DNA of 64,000 bases. Origin: Colwellia sp. PAMC 20917 (GTDB taxonomy: Bacteria; Pseudomonadota; Gammaproteobacteria; Enterobacterales; Alteromonadaceae). Numbering within the stretch: the first letter of the stretch is position 1; every line of letters starts with the position of its first letter. The stretch is from the NCBI RefSeq assembly GCF_001767295.1, contig NZ_CP014944.1, forward strand, positions 2,294,001 through 2,358,000, written 5' to 3'. Positions 1 to 9,058 of this stretch are shown one piece after another. The notes under the pieces are model-generated. The model was not told where the DNA came from. It saw only the letters and a program-made list of their open reading frames with translations, and made no database searches. Made by a program: the position numbers and the translations under genes.

Positions 1-99
1 TATATTCTTTGTTGTTTACCATTTAAAGCATGTGCACTTATCGGTAACATAGACAATTAATAGCTTTATCGCTAACAACAATTTAATACAGGAAAACCC

Positions 100-711
100 A
101 TGGGCTTTAAAATAGCAAATAATTCAATTCTCCGTTCAGATGATTACGCAGAGTTAGTACGTGGAAAAACCTATCCCTTTGAAAGAAAGGGCCATCAGCA
201 TCTTGCTGACAATGTTCCTCTATGGTTAACAGGTACTGACTGGACTGCTCGAGCAGAAATAAGCGTTGTAAGTCAGGCTATTGAAAATAATAATATTAAA
301 GGGATATTTCGTGTTGACTACCTTTACCAAAAAGATGAGCAACAAATACTCACAAATACTTTTATTCGCATGTATGCAGGACTCAATGATCCGGCTATCT
401 ATTTACTCTCATCAAATGCTGAATATCAACAAGCACTAAGTGCAGGTAAGCTAACGCGTGATTCGTTAACCAGCGAAGGCTTTATTCATGCGACACCAAA
501 AAGTCAATTAAACCGTCTTGCCAATAAATATTATAAAGACAAAGAGCAGCCACTTATTTTGATTGTTGATAAAGAGTTAGTTATACCAGAAATAAAGTGG
601 GAACCTGCAAGTGGTGGCTTATACCCTCATATATATGGCCCCTTAAACATCAATGCGGTTACTCGGGTTGAAAAAATATCACTGAATGAGGATGGAAATT
701 TTTACCTCTAA
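100..711 (+). CDS. DUF952 domain protein with an extra N-terminal domain
   Basis: A 203-residue soluble protein. The C-terminal half (about residues 95-195) reads as DUF952: an IYLL start, an EGFIHAT segment, a hydrophobic LILIVD strand and a GGLYPHIYGPL loop. The DUF952 family is small and its biochemistry is not established. The N-terminal ~93 residues contain PLWLTGTDW and are not a domain I can name. A DUF952 domain alone is about 90-110 residues, so this is a two-domain version. The ATG follows a CAGGAAAA ribosome site. It is a single gene converging on the aminotransferase, with a shared terminator between them. No signal peptide is visible. The family call is fairly secure; the function is unknown. 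Confidence 0.75.
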   Translation: MGFKIANNSILRSDDYAELVRGKTYPFERKGHQHLADNVPLWLTGTDWTARAEISVVSQAIENNNIKGIFRVDYLYQKDEQQILTNTFIRMYAGLNDPAIYLLSSNAEYQQALSAGKLTRDSLTSEGFIHATPKSQLNRLANKYYKDKEQPLILIVDKELVIPEIKWEPASGGLYPHIYGPLNINAVTRVEKISLNEDGNFYL

Positions 712-760
712 AGATAGCCGCTTACTCGCATTATCAATTGGCTAGATAACCAAAAACAAT

Positions 761-790
761 AAAGCCAAAACACCGAGATGTTTTGGCTTT
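761..790. terminator. Bidirectional terminator between convergent genes
   Basis: A perfect 12-bp stem (AAAGCCAAAACA / TGTTTTGGCTTT) with a 6-nt loop lies between the stop of the DUF952 gene and the stop of the aminotransferase gene. T-rich sequence follows on the plus strand (AATTCTTTTTT), and the A-rich flank ACAATAAA gives a weaker T tract on the minus strand. Confidence 0.8.
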
Positions 791-832
791 AATTCTTTTT
801 TAAGCGTTAAAGTGGTTAACTAATCTTAGCGC

Positions 833-2020
833 TTAAAGAACTTTCGCGATAGATTTTGCTAAGTAATCAACATTACTATTCGCAATACCCGCAATACTCA
901 TACGGCTTGAACCGACCATATAAATACTATATTCATCTTGTAACTGTTGCACTTGTTCAGGGGTTATACCTAAGAATGAAAACATTCCCATTTGACGGGT
1001 AATAAAGCTAAAATCACGAGTGACACCGTTTTCGACTAACTTATCAACCAAGAGTTGACGGTTACCATTAATACGGTCTCGCATTTCTTTTAATTCTACA
1101 TGCCACTGGGTACGTAGTTCATCAGAACTTAAGATTGTTTCAACCAATGCGGCACCATGCGCTGGTGGCATAGAATAAATAACACGGATCACATAAAGTA
1201 ATACGGACTGTGCAACATCAACTGCGGTAGATGTTTCGCCAATAATAGTACAAGCGCCAATACGTTCGCGGTATAAACCAAAGTTTTTCGAACATGAACT
1301 ACAAACAATCATTTCTTTCGCGTGTTCAGCCATTAAACGCAAACCATAGGCATCTTCGTCTAAACCAACACCAAAACCTTGGTATGCCATATCGATAAGG
1401 GGTAAAAAACCAATGTCTTTAGCCACTTCAACAACTTGTTGCCACTGCTCATTGTTTAAATCCATACCACTGGGATTATGACAACACGCATGTAACAACA
1501 CAGCATCATCGCTGCTGACTTCTTTTAATGCCGCTAACATGCCATCAAAATCAAGCGTTTTGTTTTCGTGGTCATAATACGGATAGGTTTTAACGGTTAA
1601 ACCAGCGGCTTCAAACAAACCGGTATGATTTGCCCATGTAGGGTTACTCACCCAAATAGTGGCGCCCGCTTTACAAGACTTAATAAATTCAGCCGCAACA
1701 CGTAATGCCCCAGTTCCACCAGGAGTAGAAACCGTACGAGCTCTATTTTCGAGCAGCACTTTATGGTGACCGAAAATTAATTTGCTCATCTCTTCATTGA
1801 ATACAGGTGAGCCGGTAGGACCAATGTAAACTTTGGTATCTTCGTGATCGTTACGATATTTTTCCGCTGCTTTCACACAGTCTAAAATCGCTGTATGACC
1901 TGCTTCATTTTTATAAACGCCCACACCCAAATCAATTTTATGTGGGTTTGAATCTTCACGATATTTAGCCAACAAGCCTAAAATAGGATCGGCTGGCAAA
2001 GCCTTTAAGCTACCAAACAT
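833..2020 (-). CDS. Aspartate/aromatic amino acid aminotransferase (class I)
   Basis: A PLP-dependent aminotransferase of the AspC/TyrB subfamily. It moves amino groups between aspartate or aromatic amino acids and 2-oxoglutarate in the cytoplasm. Visible family marks are ADPILGL near the N-terminus, TPGGTGALR (PLP phosphate site), CHNPSG, the DMAYQGF aspartate region, and SCSKNFGLYRERIGA, whose lysine forms the Schiff base. Starting at ATG 2020 gives 395 residues, matching the ~396 of AspC and TyrB. An upstream in-frame TTG at 2041 would add seven residues, but has no ribosome site and no counterpart in the family. AspC and TyrB cannot be separated by eye, so no symbol is given. Monocistronic by layout. 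Confidence 0.93.
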   Translation of the reverse strand: MFGSLKALPADPILGLLAKYREDSNPHKIDLGVGVYKNEAGHTAILDCVKAAEKYRNDHEDTKVYIGPTGSPVFNEEMSKLIFGHHKVLLENRARTVSTPGGTGALRVAAEFIKSCKAGATIWVSNPTWANHTGLFEAAGLTVKTYPYYDHENKTLDFDGMLAALKEVSSDDAVLLHACCHNPSGMDLNNEQWQQVVEVAKDIGFLPLIDMAYQGFGVGLDEDAYGLRLMAEHAKEMIVCSSCSKNFGLYRERIGACTIIGETSTAVDVAQSVLLYVIRVIYSMPPAHGAALVETILSSDELRTQWHVELKEMRDRINGNRQLLVDKLVENGVTRDFSFITRQMGMFSFLGITPEQVQQLQDEYSIYMVGSSRMSIAGIANSNVDYLAKSIAKVL

Positions 2021-2190
2021 GTCTCCGGTTACCTTATTCAATGACGGGATGTTCTTAATTGGGCGATTTCGCTCAACAAGAGAAATAAATCCCTGTGTTT
2101 AGAGCGCAAGCATAGCCCCAATAAGGTGAAATTTAAAGCGTTTAAACTAAAAAGTTGCAGGAACTAATAGCACAAAAGGGACTAAGGAAT

Positions 2191-2259
2191 AACAAGGATA
2201 ACCTTGTTATCTGTAATGACAAGTTTCGCAACAAATTATATCCAACGTTTGTTGCGAAA
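2191..2259 (-). terminator. Two hairpins downstream of the DUF445 gene
   Basis: The nearer hairpin has a perfect 12-bp stem, TTTCGCAACAAA at 2224-2235 pairing with TTTGTTGCGAAA at 2248-2259, with a 12-nt loop. It starts 18 bp past the stop of the minus-strand DUF445 gene. The second (2191-2208) is AACAAGG / CCTTGTT around a 4-nt loop. Neither is followed by a strong T tract, so termination or 3'-end stabilisation is an inference. Confidence 0.45.
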
Positions 2260-2276
2260 TAGTCGCTGATAAAATC

Positions 2277-2987
2277 TTAGAAATTATTAGTAACGGCGGC
2301 GATAAAGCCAATAATACCACCGAATACACCTCCCCAAACAACCAACCAACCTAAGTGTTTGCGGATCATCGCTTGGATAATTTCCTTAACCAATTGTGGT
2401 GTCAGTTCATTTAACCTTTGGTCAATAATTTCACTGACTTTATCACGCATATCCGCCATAACACTCGGTTGCTCTAACTCATCCTTGAGGATATTGTTAA
2501 ATTCTTCACTTTGTGAAATTTTTCCAACGGTGACTTTCATTTTTTCAATAAACGGTTCTCGTAACGGCTGTAATGCTTCGCTGCCCCCGACCATCGCTAA
2601 CATGCCACCAAACGATGACTTTTCAATAACATCCACTAAGTCATCAAAAGCAGGATTCAAGTCTATTTTTTCAATAACGGGTGTTAAGTCTAAAGACACT
2701 AACCCCCCTGAACCACCCGACAAAAATCGGTCAATATTTTCTTCAGTAAAAAACTGTTCCATCATCAGCTCTTTTATGGCTTTTTTAAAATCTTCAAAGC
2801 GCGCAGGAATAACACCAGAGCCATATAAAAAGGGGACTTTTTCAAAAAGCATATGTATCGCAATCCAATTAGTAAATGCCCCCGACAAGGCAAATAAGCC
2901 TATGGTAAAGAGTAAAGACTGCTCGAAAAAATAACCCGCTAAAGTAGCAAGCAAGGCGATAATATTAGTCATAAAGCTTTTATTCAC
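2277..2987 (-). CDS. DUF445 family inner membrane protein
   Basis: A DUF445-type protein of 236 residues. A hydrophobic N-terminal hairpin (about residues 6-40, with the family-typical GAFTNWIAIHMLFEKVP following) is joined to a mostly helical soluble segment. A C-terminal membrane segment ends the protein (VVWGGVFGGIIGFIAAV). The family is widespread and has no assigned biochemical role. The start was placed at GTG 2987 because GAGG lies six bases upstream; a TTG at 2999 sits before that site and is unlikely. It is shorter than the ~400-residue long form of the family, and resembles the short form found in marine gammaproteobacteria. Confidence 0.8.
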   Translation of the reverse strand: MNKSFMTNIIALLATLAGYFFEQSLLFTIGLFALSGAFTNWIAIHMLFEKVPFLYGSGVIPARFEDFKKAIKELMMEQFFTEENIDRFLSGGSGGLVSLDLTPVIEKIDLNPAFDDLVDVIEKSSFGGMLAMVGGSEALQPLREPFIEKMKVTVGKISQSEEFNNILKDELEQPSVMADMRDKVSEIIDQRLNELTPQLVKEIIQAMIRKHLGWLVVWGGVFGGIIGFIAAVTNNF

Positions 2988-3102
2988 TGAGTACCTCAAA
3001 ATTAGTGTTGGTTTCTATCGCGTTATATTAACAATTACAGGGTTTTGCGCCAACTTTTTTACTGTATAGTCACGGGTAAACGATAAAGATTAAGGAAACG
3101 TC

Positions 3103-3960
3103 ATGAAAATCAAACTTATTTTAGCCATGAGTACATTACTGACTATTTTTAGCGCTGCGGCACAAACATCAAAAGTAGCTGATGAATGGCGAGCTTTAGA
3201 TGTTGCGAGAACCGTATTATTGACACTACCACACGGAAAAATTGTTATAGAACTGGCACCACAGTTTTCGCCTAAGCATGTCGAACAGTTTATAAAACTG
3301 ACCCAATCAGGTCATTATGATGGTAATAAGTTCTATCGAGTGATCGACGGTTTTGTTGCGCAAGGAGGTCCTGAAGATGGCAGTCGTCAAGATAAGTTAG
3401 TACCAACATTAATCATGGAAGGTGACTTTACTACCGATGAAAACTGGCAGTTCACTAAAATTCAAAACAATGATTTATTCGCTGAACAAACAGGTTTTAA
3501 AGACGGATTTTCATTAGCTCATAACCCGAGTGAAAAAAAAGCCTGGTTAACGCACTGCCCTGGTGTCATTGCAATGGCTAGGGGTAATGACGCCGACTCC
3601 GGCACCAGTCATTTTTATATTGTTAATGGTCAAGCCACTCGCTATTTAGATCGAATCATGACTATCTTTGGTCGTGTGGTTTATGGCATGAATCACGTAC
3701 AAGCTATTACTAGAACATCAGTTATTGAAGGTGATAAGCCTGTTGCTGAAAAAGATTATACCATCATGACAAGCATGAAAATGATGAATGACGTGCCCAA
3801 AGAACAACAAATTTTATTAGCCGTAAAAAATACCGAGCACCCCGCTTTTAGTCAAATGATAGAAAAACAAAAAAAACGAGAAAATGCATTTTTCTACAAA
3901 AAGCCACCACCCGTGTTAGATATTTGCCAAACGCCAGTGAAAAGCCGGATAATTAATTAA
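3103..3960 (+). CDS. Periplasmic cyclophilin-type peptidyl-prolyl isomerase
   Basis: Catalyses cis-trans isomerisation of X-Pro bonds during protein folding. It has an N-terminal signal peptide (residues 1-20, cut near AAAQ), so it should act in the periplasm. The cyclophilin core covers about residues 35-235: GKIVIELAPQFSPKHVEQF, FYRVIDGFVAQGG (catalytic-region FxRVI and QGG) and GVIAMARGNDADSGTSHFYIV. An insertion between these blocks (about residues 90-145) and a charged C-terminal tail make it, at 285 residues, longer than E. coli PpiA (~190). It has its own AAGGAAA ribosome site and appears monocistronic. Confidence 0.92.
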   Translation: MKIKLILAMSTLLTIFSAAAQTSKVADEWRALDVARTVLLTLPHGKIVIELAPQFSPKHVEQFIKLTQSGHYDGNKFYRVIDGFVAQGGPEDGSRQDKLVPTLIMEGDFTTDENWQFTKIQNNDLFAEQTGFKDGFSLAHNPSEKKAWLTHCPGVIAMARGNDADSGTSHFYIVNGQATRYLDRIMTIFGRVVYGMNHVQAITRTSVIEGDKPVAEKDYTIMTSMKMMNDVPKEQQILLAVKNTEHPAFSQMIEKQKKRENAFFYKKPPPVLDICQTPVKSRIIN

Positions 3961-4047
3961 ACCTTACTTAAAAGGGGGGATCGCTTTGACCTTGAAAATG
4001 TTTTGCTATAAATTAACCCATAATGTAATAAATAATCTTGGTGAGAT

Positions 4048-6324
4048 ATGGACATAGCTAGATTAAAAAAACTATTATCTCATCAACAAGATATCTTATC
4101 TAAAATTGCCTTAGGTCGGCCTTTAAATGATGTACTAAATGATATTTGTTTATCTATAGAAGAGCTTCTCGATGACAAGTCAGCGAGGTGCTCAATATTA
4201 TCATTAAAAGACGAACAACTTTTTCACTGCGCTGCGCCAAATATTGATGATAAGTATTGTCAGGCTATTAATGGCGTACGCATTGGTCCAAAGGTAGGTT
4301 CTTGTGGGACTGCAGCATTTAGAAAGTCTCGAGTCATTGTTGAAGACATCGCAATATCCCCGTTATGGCAAGACTTTAAAGCACTCGCATTGAGCTACGG
4401 TCTTAAATCGTGTTGGTCAACCCCTATTATTTCAACAAAGTCCAAAACTCTTGGTTCACTTGCCATTTACCATAGCTCTCCTAAATCTCCAACGGATAAA
4501 GATTTAGAGTTAATCGACTACTTCGTGCATTTTTCAAGCATCGCCTTAGAAAAAAGTGTTGAATCTCTTAACGCCAAACAACTGATTGCGGATCTACAAA
4601 AAAGTAATCAAAAATTCCAGGCCTTTACTCAGGTTATGCCTGATTTAACCTTAATATTGAGTGAAGATGGCGTATATACCGATATTTATGGCTCAGCTGA
4701 TGAATTGTTATATGGTTCAGTTAACAAACTCATTAACAAAAATGTAAATGACGCCTTACCTAAAAAAGATGCACAGCCCATCATGTCGGTCATTGAAAAG
4801 ACCTTAGCCACTAATGAAGTGCAAATTTTTGAATATCAGCTTGACGTTCTAAAAGGCAATATGACTTTCGAGGGGAGAACAGCCCCCCTTGACCATTATC
4901 AGCCAAACTTTCCTAATAAAAGACATGTCGTCTGGATAGCTAGAGATATAACGGTGCGTAAAGAAGCAGAAAAGGCGATTGAGAAATTGGCTTTTTTTGA
5001 CCCATTAACCAACCTTCCTAATAGAAGAATGCTCAACGAAAGATTGACAATGTGCATTGAAAGAATTAAACGTTCTGGCAAAACCGGCGCTTTATTATTT
5101 TTGGATCTGGATAACTTTAAAAGAATTAATGACTCACTAGGACATAGCGCTGGAGATCAAATTTTAGTCGAATTATCGACAAGACTTAGCGCCACTATAA
5201 GGGCATCGGATACTTTAGCCAGAGTGGGTGGCGATGAATTTATTCTTTTATTGGAATATGTTGGTGAAAGTAATGAGCAGGCCATTATAGAATCTGAAAG
5301 TATCGCTCAAAAATTACACAGCGTATTCGATGAAAAATTTGAGTTAGGTGAATTAGCATTTCAGGTCAGTTGCAGTATCGGTATTAGCCTAGTTAACAAT
5401 GGTAACTTATTAGTAGATAACATCTTGAAGTTTGCAGATACCGCTATGTATCGCGCAAAAATGAAAAAAGGTAATAGTTATAATTTCTATGACCCCGAAT
5501 TACAAACCTTACTAGAAAAGCAGGCTGAACTCGAAACTGATCTCGTTAGAGCAATAGCTAATAATGAGTTTTGTGCCTATTTTCAGCCGCAAGTAAATAC
5601 CTCGGGTAAAGTCATTGGAGCAGAGGCGCTTATTCGATGGAATCATCCCAGTAAAGGCCTAGTCGCACCCAATGAATTTATACCTATTGCTGAACAATAT
5701 GGGCTTATTCAAAAATTACAAAACATTGTTTTACGTGATATTTGTATGTTAATTGCGCAACTGCGTACCGATAATATTATTGACGAGTTGTTCAGTGTTT
5801 CAATCAATATAAGTCATTGCCAATTTAACTCATCTACTTTAAAAACTGAGTTACTTAATGCCATGGCTGTCTTCGATATACGACCATCACAGATTAAGTT
5901 AGAGATTACTGAGTCGATGTTGGCTGGAGATATTGATAATACCATTCAACAAATGCAAGAAATCAAAGCAAAAGGCTTTACCTTCTCCATAGATGACTTT
6001 GGTACTGGCTACTCTTGTTTAACACACTTAAGTGCTTTCCCGGTCAATGAACTTAAAATTGATAAAAGCTTTATCGATAAAGTCTTAGATAATGGCACTG
6101 GCTTTAGTATCGTTAATACGATAATAACCTTGGCTAAAAGCCTTAACATAACCGTGGTTGCTGAGGGTGTAGAAGCGTTAGAGCAACACGAGTTACTTAA
6201 AACGCTACATATTGATTCAATTCAAGGTTATCTAATTGCTAAACCGATGACTAAAGGTGATTATCTAGCGTGGCATAAAATTAATATTGACCATTACCAG
6301 CCGTTTGTTCATACCACCCACTGA
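4048..6324 (+). CDS. GAF-PAS-GGDEF-EAL cyclic-di-GMP enzyme
   Basis: A cytoplasmic sensor of 758 residues able in principle to make and break c-di-GMP. The order is a GAF domain (about residues 12-175, with GSCGTAAFR typical of this GAF group), a PAS domain (about 185-300), GGDEF (about 310-475, intact GGDEF near residue 392) and EAL (about 485-740). The EAL part keeps EALIRW, NISH, EITES, DDFGTGYS, LKIDKSF, VAEGVE and IQGYL, so phosphodiesterase residues are present. No membrane segment is seen. Whether both activities operate cannot be read from sequence. A strong terminator follows at 6352. Confidence 0.93.
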   Translation: MDIARLKKLLSHQQDILSKIALGRPLNDVLNDICLSIEELLDDKSARCSILSLKDEQLFHCAAPNIDDKYCQAINGVRIGPKVGSCGTAAFRKSRVIVEDIAISPLWQDFKALALSYGLKSCWSTPIISTKSKTLGSLAIYHSSPKSPTDKDLELIDYFVHFSSIALEKSVESLNAKQLIADLQKSNQKFQAFTQVMPDLTLILSEDGVYTDIYGSADELLYGSVNKLINKNVNDALPKKDAQPIMSVIEKTLATNEVQIFEYQLDVLKGNMTFEGRTAPLDHYQPNFPNKRHVVWIARDITVRKEAEKAIEKLAFFDPLTNLPNRRMLNERLTMCIERIKRSGKTGALLFLDLDNFKRINDSLGHSAGDQILVELSTRLSATIRASDTLARVGGDEFILLLEYVGESNEQAIIESESIAQKLHSVFDEKFELGELAFQVSCSIGISLVNNGNLLVDNILKFADTAMYRAKMKKGNSYNFYDPELQTLLEKQAELETDLVRAIANNEFCAYFQPQVNTSGKVIGAEALIRWNHPSKGLVAPNEFIPIAEQYGLIQKLQNIVLRDICMLIAQLRTDNIIDELFSVSINISHCQFNSSTLKTELLNAMAVFDIRPSQIKLEITESMLAGDIDNTIQQMQEIKAKGFTFSIDDFGTGYSCLTHLSAFPVNELKIDKSFIDKVLDNGTGFSIVNTIITLAKSLNITVVAEGVEALEQHELLKTLHIDSIQGYLIAKPMTKGDYLAWHKINIDHYQPFVHTTH

Positions 6325-6351
6325 TTTATGTCTGTTGATCCTACTTAAATT

Positions 6352-6389
6352 AATGCCGCTAAAAATTAATTTTTTCAGCGGCATTTTTA
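6352..6389 (+). terminator. Rho-independent terminator
   Basis: A 9-bp GC-rich stem (AATGCCGCT / AGCGGCATT), extended by A/T pairs in the interior, is followed by TTTTTAC. It lies 28 bp after the stop of the GAF-PAS-GGDEF-EAL gene. It may also serve the minus strand. Confidence 0.85.
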
Positions 6390-6546
6390 CAATAGAAGCG
6401 ACAATCCTGTTATCTAGGCTGCTAATGTAAACTATAAAAATTATCTGCCTTTAATCATAGACTAGGTTTTAGAAGCTCATTACCAGCCCTTTTTAACAAT
6501 AAAAAGACTCTATCTTATTTTTATTTAATAACGATTAAACATTACC

Positions 6547-8082
6547 TTAGCCGTTAAACGCTTGCCCTAAAGCGCTAAGCGCATCGGCTCTTTTTTTAAT
6601 GTTTACCGTCTCACGTTCAACCGTATTTGTTTGTTGAAGATTATTTTGAGAAGCATCACTAATGTTAATAATATTACGGCTAATTTCCTGAGAAACCATA
6701 CTTTGCTCTTCTGATGCTGTCGATATTTGTATGGCTAAATCAGAAATATCAGTGATCAATGAATATACCTTATCAACAACATCATGAGCTTCTGTCGCTT
6801 TTTCTACACAACTGTCCGCAGATTCTTTGCCTTTTGTCATAGTTTGCACCCATGATAAAAGTGTATTTTGCATTTCTGATATTGAGCTTTGTATTTGCTC
6901 TGTTGCCGCATGGGTTCTGCTTGATAACGCCCTTACTTCATCGGCCACCACGGAAAATCCTCGACCATGTTCTCCTGCGCGCGCCGCTTCGATTGCCGCA
7001 TTAAGTGCTAATAAATTAGTTTGATCGGCAATGCCTTGTATTTCATGCATTATGCTGCCAACTTTTTCAACCTCACTGGCGAGCTCTGTTGCTGAAGACG
7101 CTGAATTTGCGACTTCTTCAGCCAATATATTGACTGTTTCCATAGTGGTGTGCATAGCTTTTGTGGCAATTTCACAATCTGAATGGGCTTGATTCACTTT
7201 TTGTGAAGTGAAGGTGGTGTTCTGGGCAACCTCGTCGATTGTTGCCACCATTTCTTCAACAGCTGTCGCGACTTGGTGTAATTCAGCCGTTTCTTGTTCA
7301 ACACCTTCTTTAGCTATTCTCGCCGCTTGCTCAAGAGTACTCGCGCCTGCACTGAGTAAATCACTACTGTCGGTAATACGGCCTAAAATTGTTTTAATTT
7401 TACCTTCAGCCATTTTCAAATGAAAATCGGCAATACCTTGAGGTTTGCTTCCACAATAAATTAATCGTGAAAGACTGTCATAGTCTCTGCTGAGTTTTTT
7501 AAAATATTTAGGCGTATCTATAATTTCATTTTTATAAATTATAAAGGGTAATAAAGGTAATAAAAACATCAGGTATGGATAATAAAGAGCACTGAACAGT
7601 GTTGTTAGACTTACGCCAAAGTAGGTTGCATTTTTAATACTGGCATTTTCGTACCACTTATTTAAAGACTTGCCCGCTTGTAGTGCTTGATAAGATAATA
7701 TGGCATTACTTTTAGTTTTCTCGTCTAAGCGTGTTCTTACTGATTGAAAACCAACTAGCTGACCTGACTCAAAAATAGGGGTAATAAAAGCATCAACCCA
7801 GTAGTAACGGCCATCTTTGCAGCGATTCTTAACAACACCTCGCCAAGGTAAGCCCGATTCTAAATTAGTCCATAAATCTTTAAAGGCAGCCTTAGGCATG
7901 TCGGGATGCCTTACAATGCTATGATTTTGTCCAACGAGTTCATCAAGGGAGTAGCCGGCAATTCTACAAAAGTCTGGGTTCGCGTAAGTAATGACACCCT
8001 TTTTATTGGTTGTTGAAATTAATTCTACACCGTTTTCAAAATTAACTTCTTCATTAATAATCGATTGCTTTTGTCTTGTCAT
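6547..8082 (-). CDS. PAS-domain methyl-accepting chemotaxis protein (Aer-like)
   Basis: A chemoreceptor of 511 residues. The N-terminal PAS domain (about residues 15-125: [30 protein letters not shown]) resembles that of Aer, which binds FAD and reports redox state. A hydrophobic stretch near residues 155-185 is the membrane anchor. The C-terminal half is the cytoplasmic signalling coiled coil, with the conserved hairpin tip [22 protein letters not shown]. There is no large periplasmic ligand domain, as in Aer. The start ATG follows AAGGATG. Aerotaxis or energy taxis is an inference from this architecture. Confidence 0.92.
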   Translation of the reverse strand: MTRQKQSIINEEVNFENGVELISTTNKKGVITYANPDFCRIAGYSLDELVGQNHSIVRHPDMPKAAFKDLWTNLESGLPWRGVVKNRCKDGRYYWVDAFITPIFESGQLVGFQSVRTRLDEKTKSNAILSYQALQAGKSLNKWYENASIKNATYFGVSLTTLFSALYYPYLMFLLPLLPFIIYKNEIIDTPKYFKKLSRDYDSLSRLIYCGSKPQGIADFHLKMAEGKIKTILGRITDSSDLLSAGASTLEQAARIAKEGVEQETAELHQVATAVEEMVATIDEVAQNTTFTSQKVNQAHSDCEIATKAMHTTMETVNILAEEVANSASSATELASEVEKVGSIMHEIQGIADQTNLLALNAAIEAARAGEHGRGFSVVADEVRALSSRTHAATEQIQSSISEMQNTLLSWVQTMTKGKESADSCVEKATEAHDVVDKVYSLITDISDLAIQISTASEEQSMVSQEISRNIINISDASQNNLQQTNTVERETVNIKKRADALSALGQAFNG

Positions 8083-8276
8083 AGATACATCCTTTTGTAT
8101 GAGTTTTTTGTCTTTATATTTTAGTTATTAAAATGACAAGATCAACAAAATATACCGAGTTTTAAGGGATATAGCATGAAAAAAATGGGAAACTGAGCCA
8201 CCTTGGCGTTTTAACAAAGGGAAATAGAACAATCGAGGGTTAGAGCACGATAAACCTTAGTACTCTTGTGTGTTGG

Positions 8277-8750
8277 TTATTTATACCAAATTTTTATAAT
8301 ATCAAAAACACGCTCACCTTCGGGTGTCTGTACTACAACCTCGTCATCAACACACTTACCTATTAATGCTCTTGCCATAGGTGAATCAAGGCTTATTTCC
8401 CCTTTTTTAACGTCCCATTCATCAGGCCCCACCACTCGATAGGTGAGTTCTTTGTCGTCTTCATTAATTAACGAGACCCAAGCACCAAAATAGACTTTAC
8501 CTTCTTGTTTAGGATCATAATAGACAATCGTTAAGTCCTCGGTTCGCTTAACTAAAAACCTTACGCGTCGGTCAATTTCACGCAAACGCCTTTTACCATA
8601 GATGTATTCTGCATTTTCACTTCGATCGCCCTGCGCAGCAGCTTCTGAGACAGATTTAGTGATAAGAGGACGCTCTTCCTTCCATAAGTATTTTAGTTCT
8701 TTATCTAAGCGATCCCAGCCTGCGCGGGTAATATAGTTACTTCGTTTCAT
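8277..8750 (-). CDS. greB: Transcription elongation factor GreB
   Basis: Binds the RNA polymerase secondary channel and stimulates transcript cleavage to rescue backtracked complexes. At 157 residues it has the usual length. The N-terminal coiled coil (residues 1-75) carries GDRSENAEYIYGKRRLREID, whose acidic residues D and E at the tip are the catalytic ones. The C-terminal FKBP-like domain includes SPMARALIGK. The sequence matches GreB better than GreA because of the SNYITRAGWDRL start and the basic KRRLREIDRRVRFL stretch. Its promoter must lie in 8751-8995, which holds no other gene that I accept. Confidence 0.95.
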   Translation of the reverse strand: MKRSNYITRAGWDRLDKELKYLWKEERPLITKSVSEAAAQGDRSENAEYIYGKRRLREIDRRVRFLVKRTEDLTIVYYDPKQEGKVYFGAWVSLINEDDKELTYRVVGPDEWDVKKGEISLDSPMARALIGKCVDDEVVVQTPEGERVFDIIKIWYK

Positions 8751-8995
8751 ATTTTTTAAACACTCATAAGCAGAATATTTATTGTGACAGGATTAAGCTG
8801 AACTGACCATACTCAGCAATAATAAAGATAACAGGTTTAATAAAACATCGTCGCTCTTTGCTATCCGTAGCAACGCGACATTGCCTAAATGAATGCAGAG
8901 GCTATGATTTGTCTGGAAAAAATGATGTGAAAAAAGCAATAATTCAGCGAACGCATGAATGCCTAAGAGCTGTCATGACCGTTCATCCTGAACAT

Positions 8996-9027
8996 AAAAA
9001 AGCCTTAACGTTTATCGTTAAGGCTTT
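8996..9027 (-). terminator. Rho-independent terminator of the M16 peptidase gene
   Basis: A perfect 12-bp stem (AAAGCCTTAACG / CGTTAAGGCTTT) with a 5-nt loop, followed on the minus strand by a run of T. It starts 32 bp after the stop of the minus-strand M16 gene. The remainder of 8751-9058 appears to contain only the greB leader. Confidence 0.9.
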
Positions 9028-9058
9028 ATATCAATCACTCAAAGAGCAACAAGTAAGA

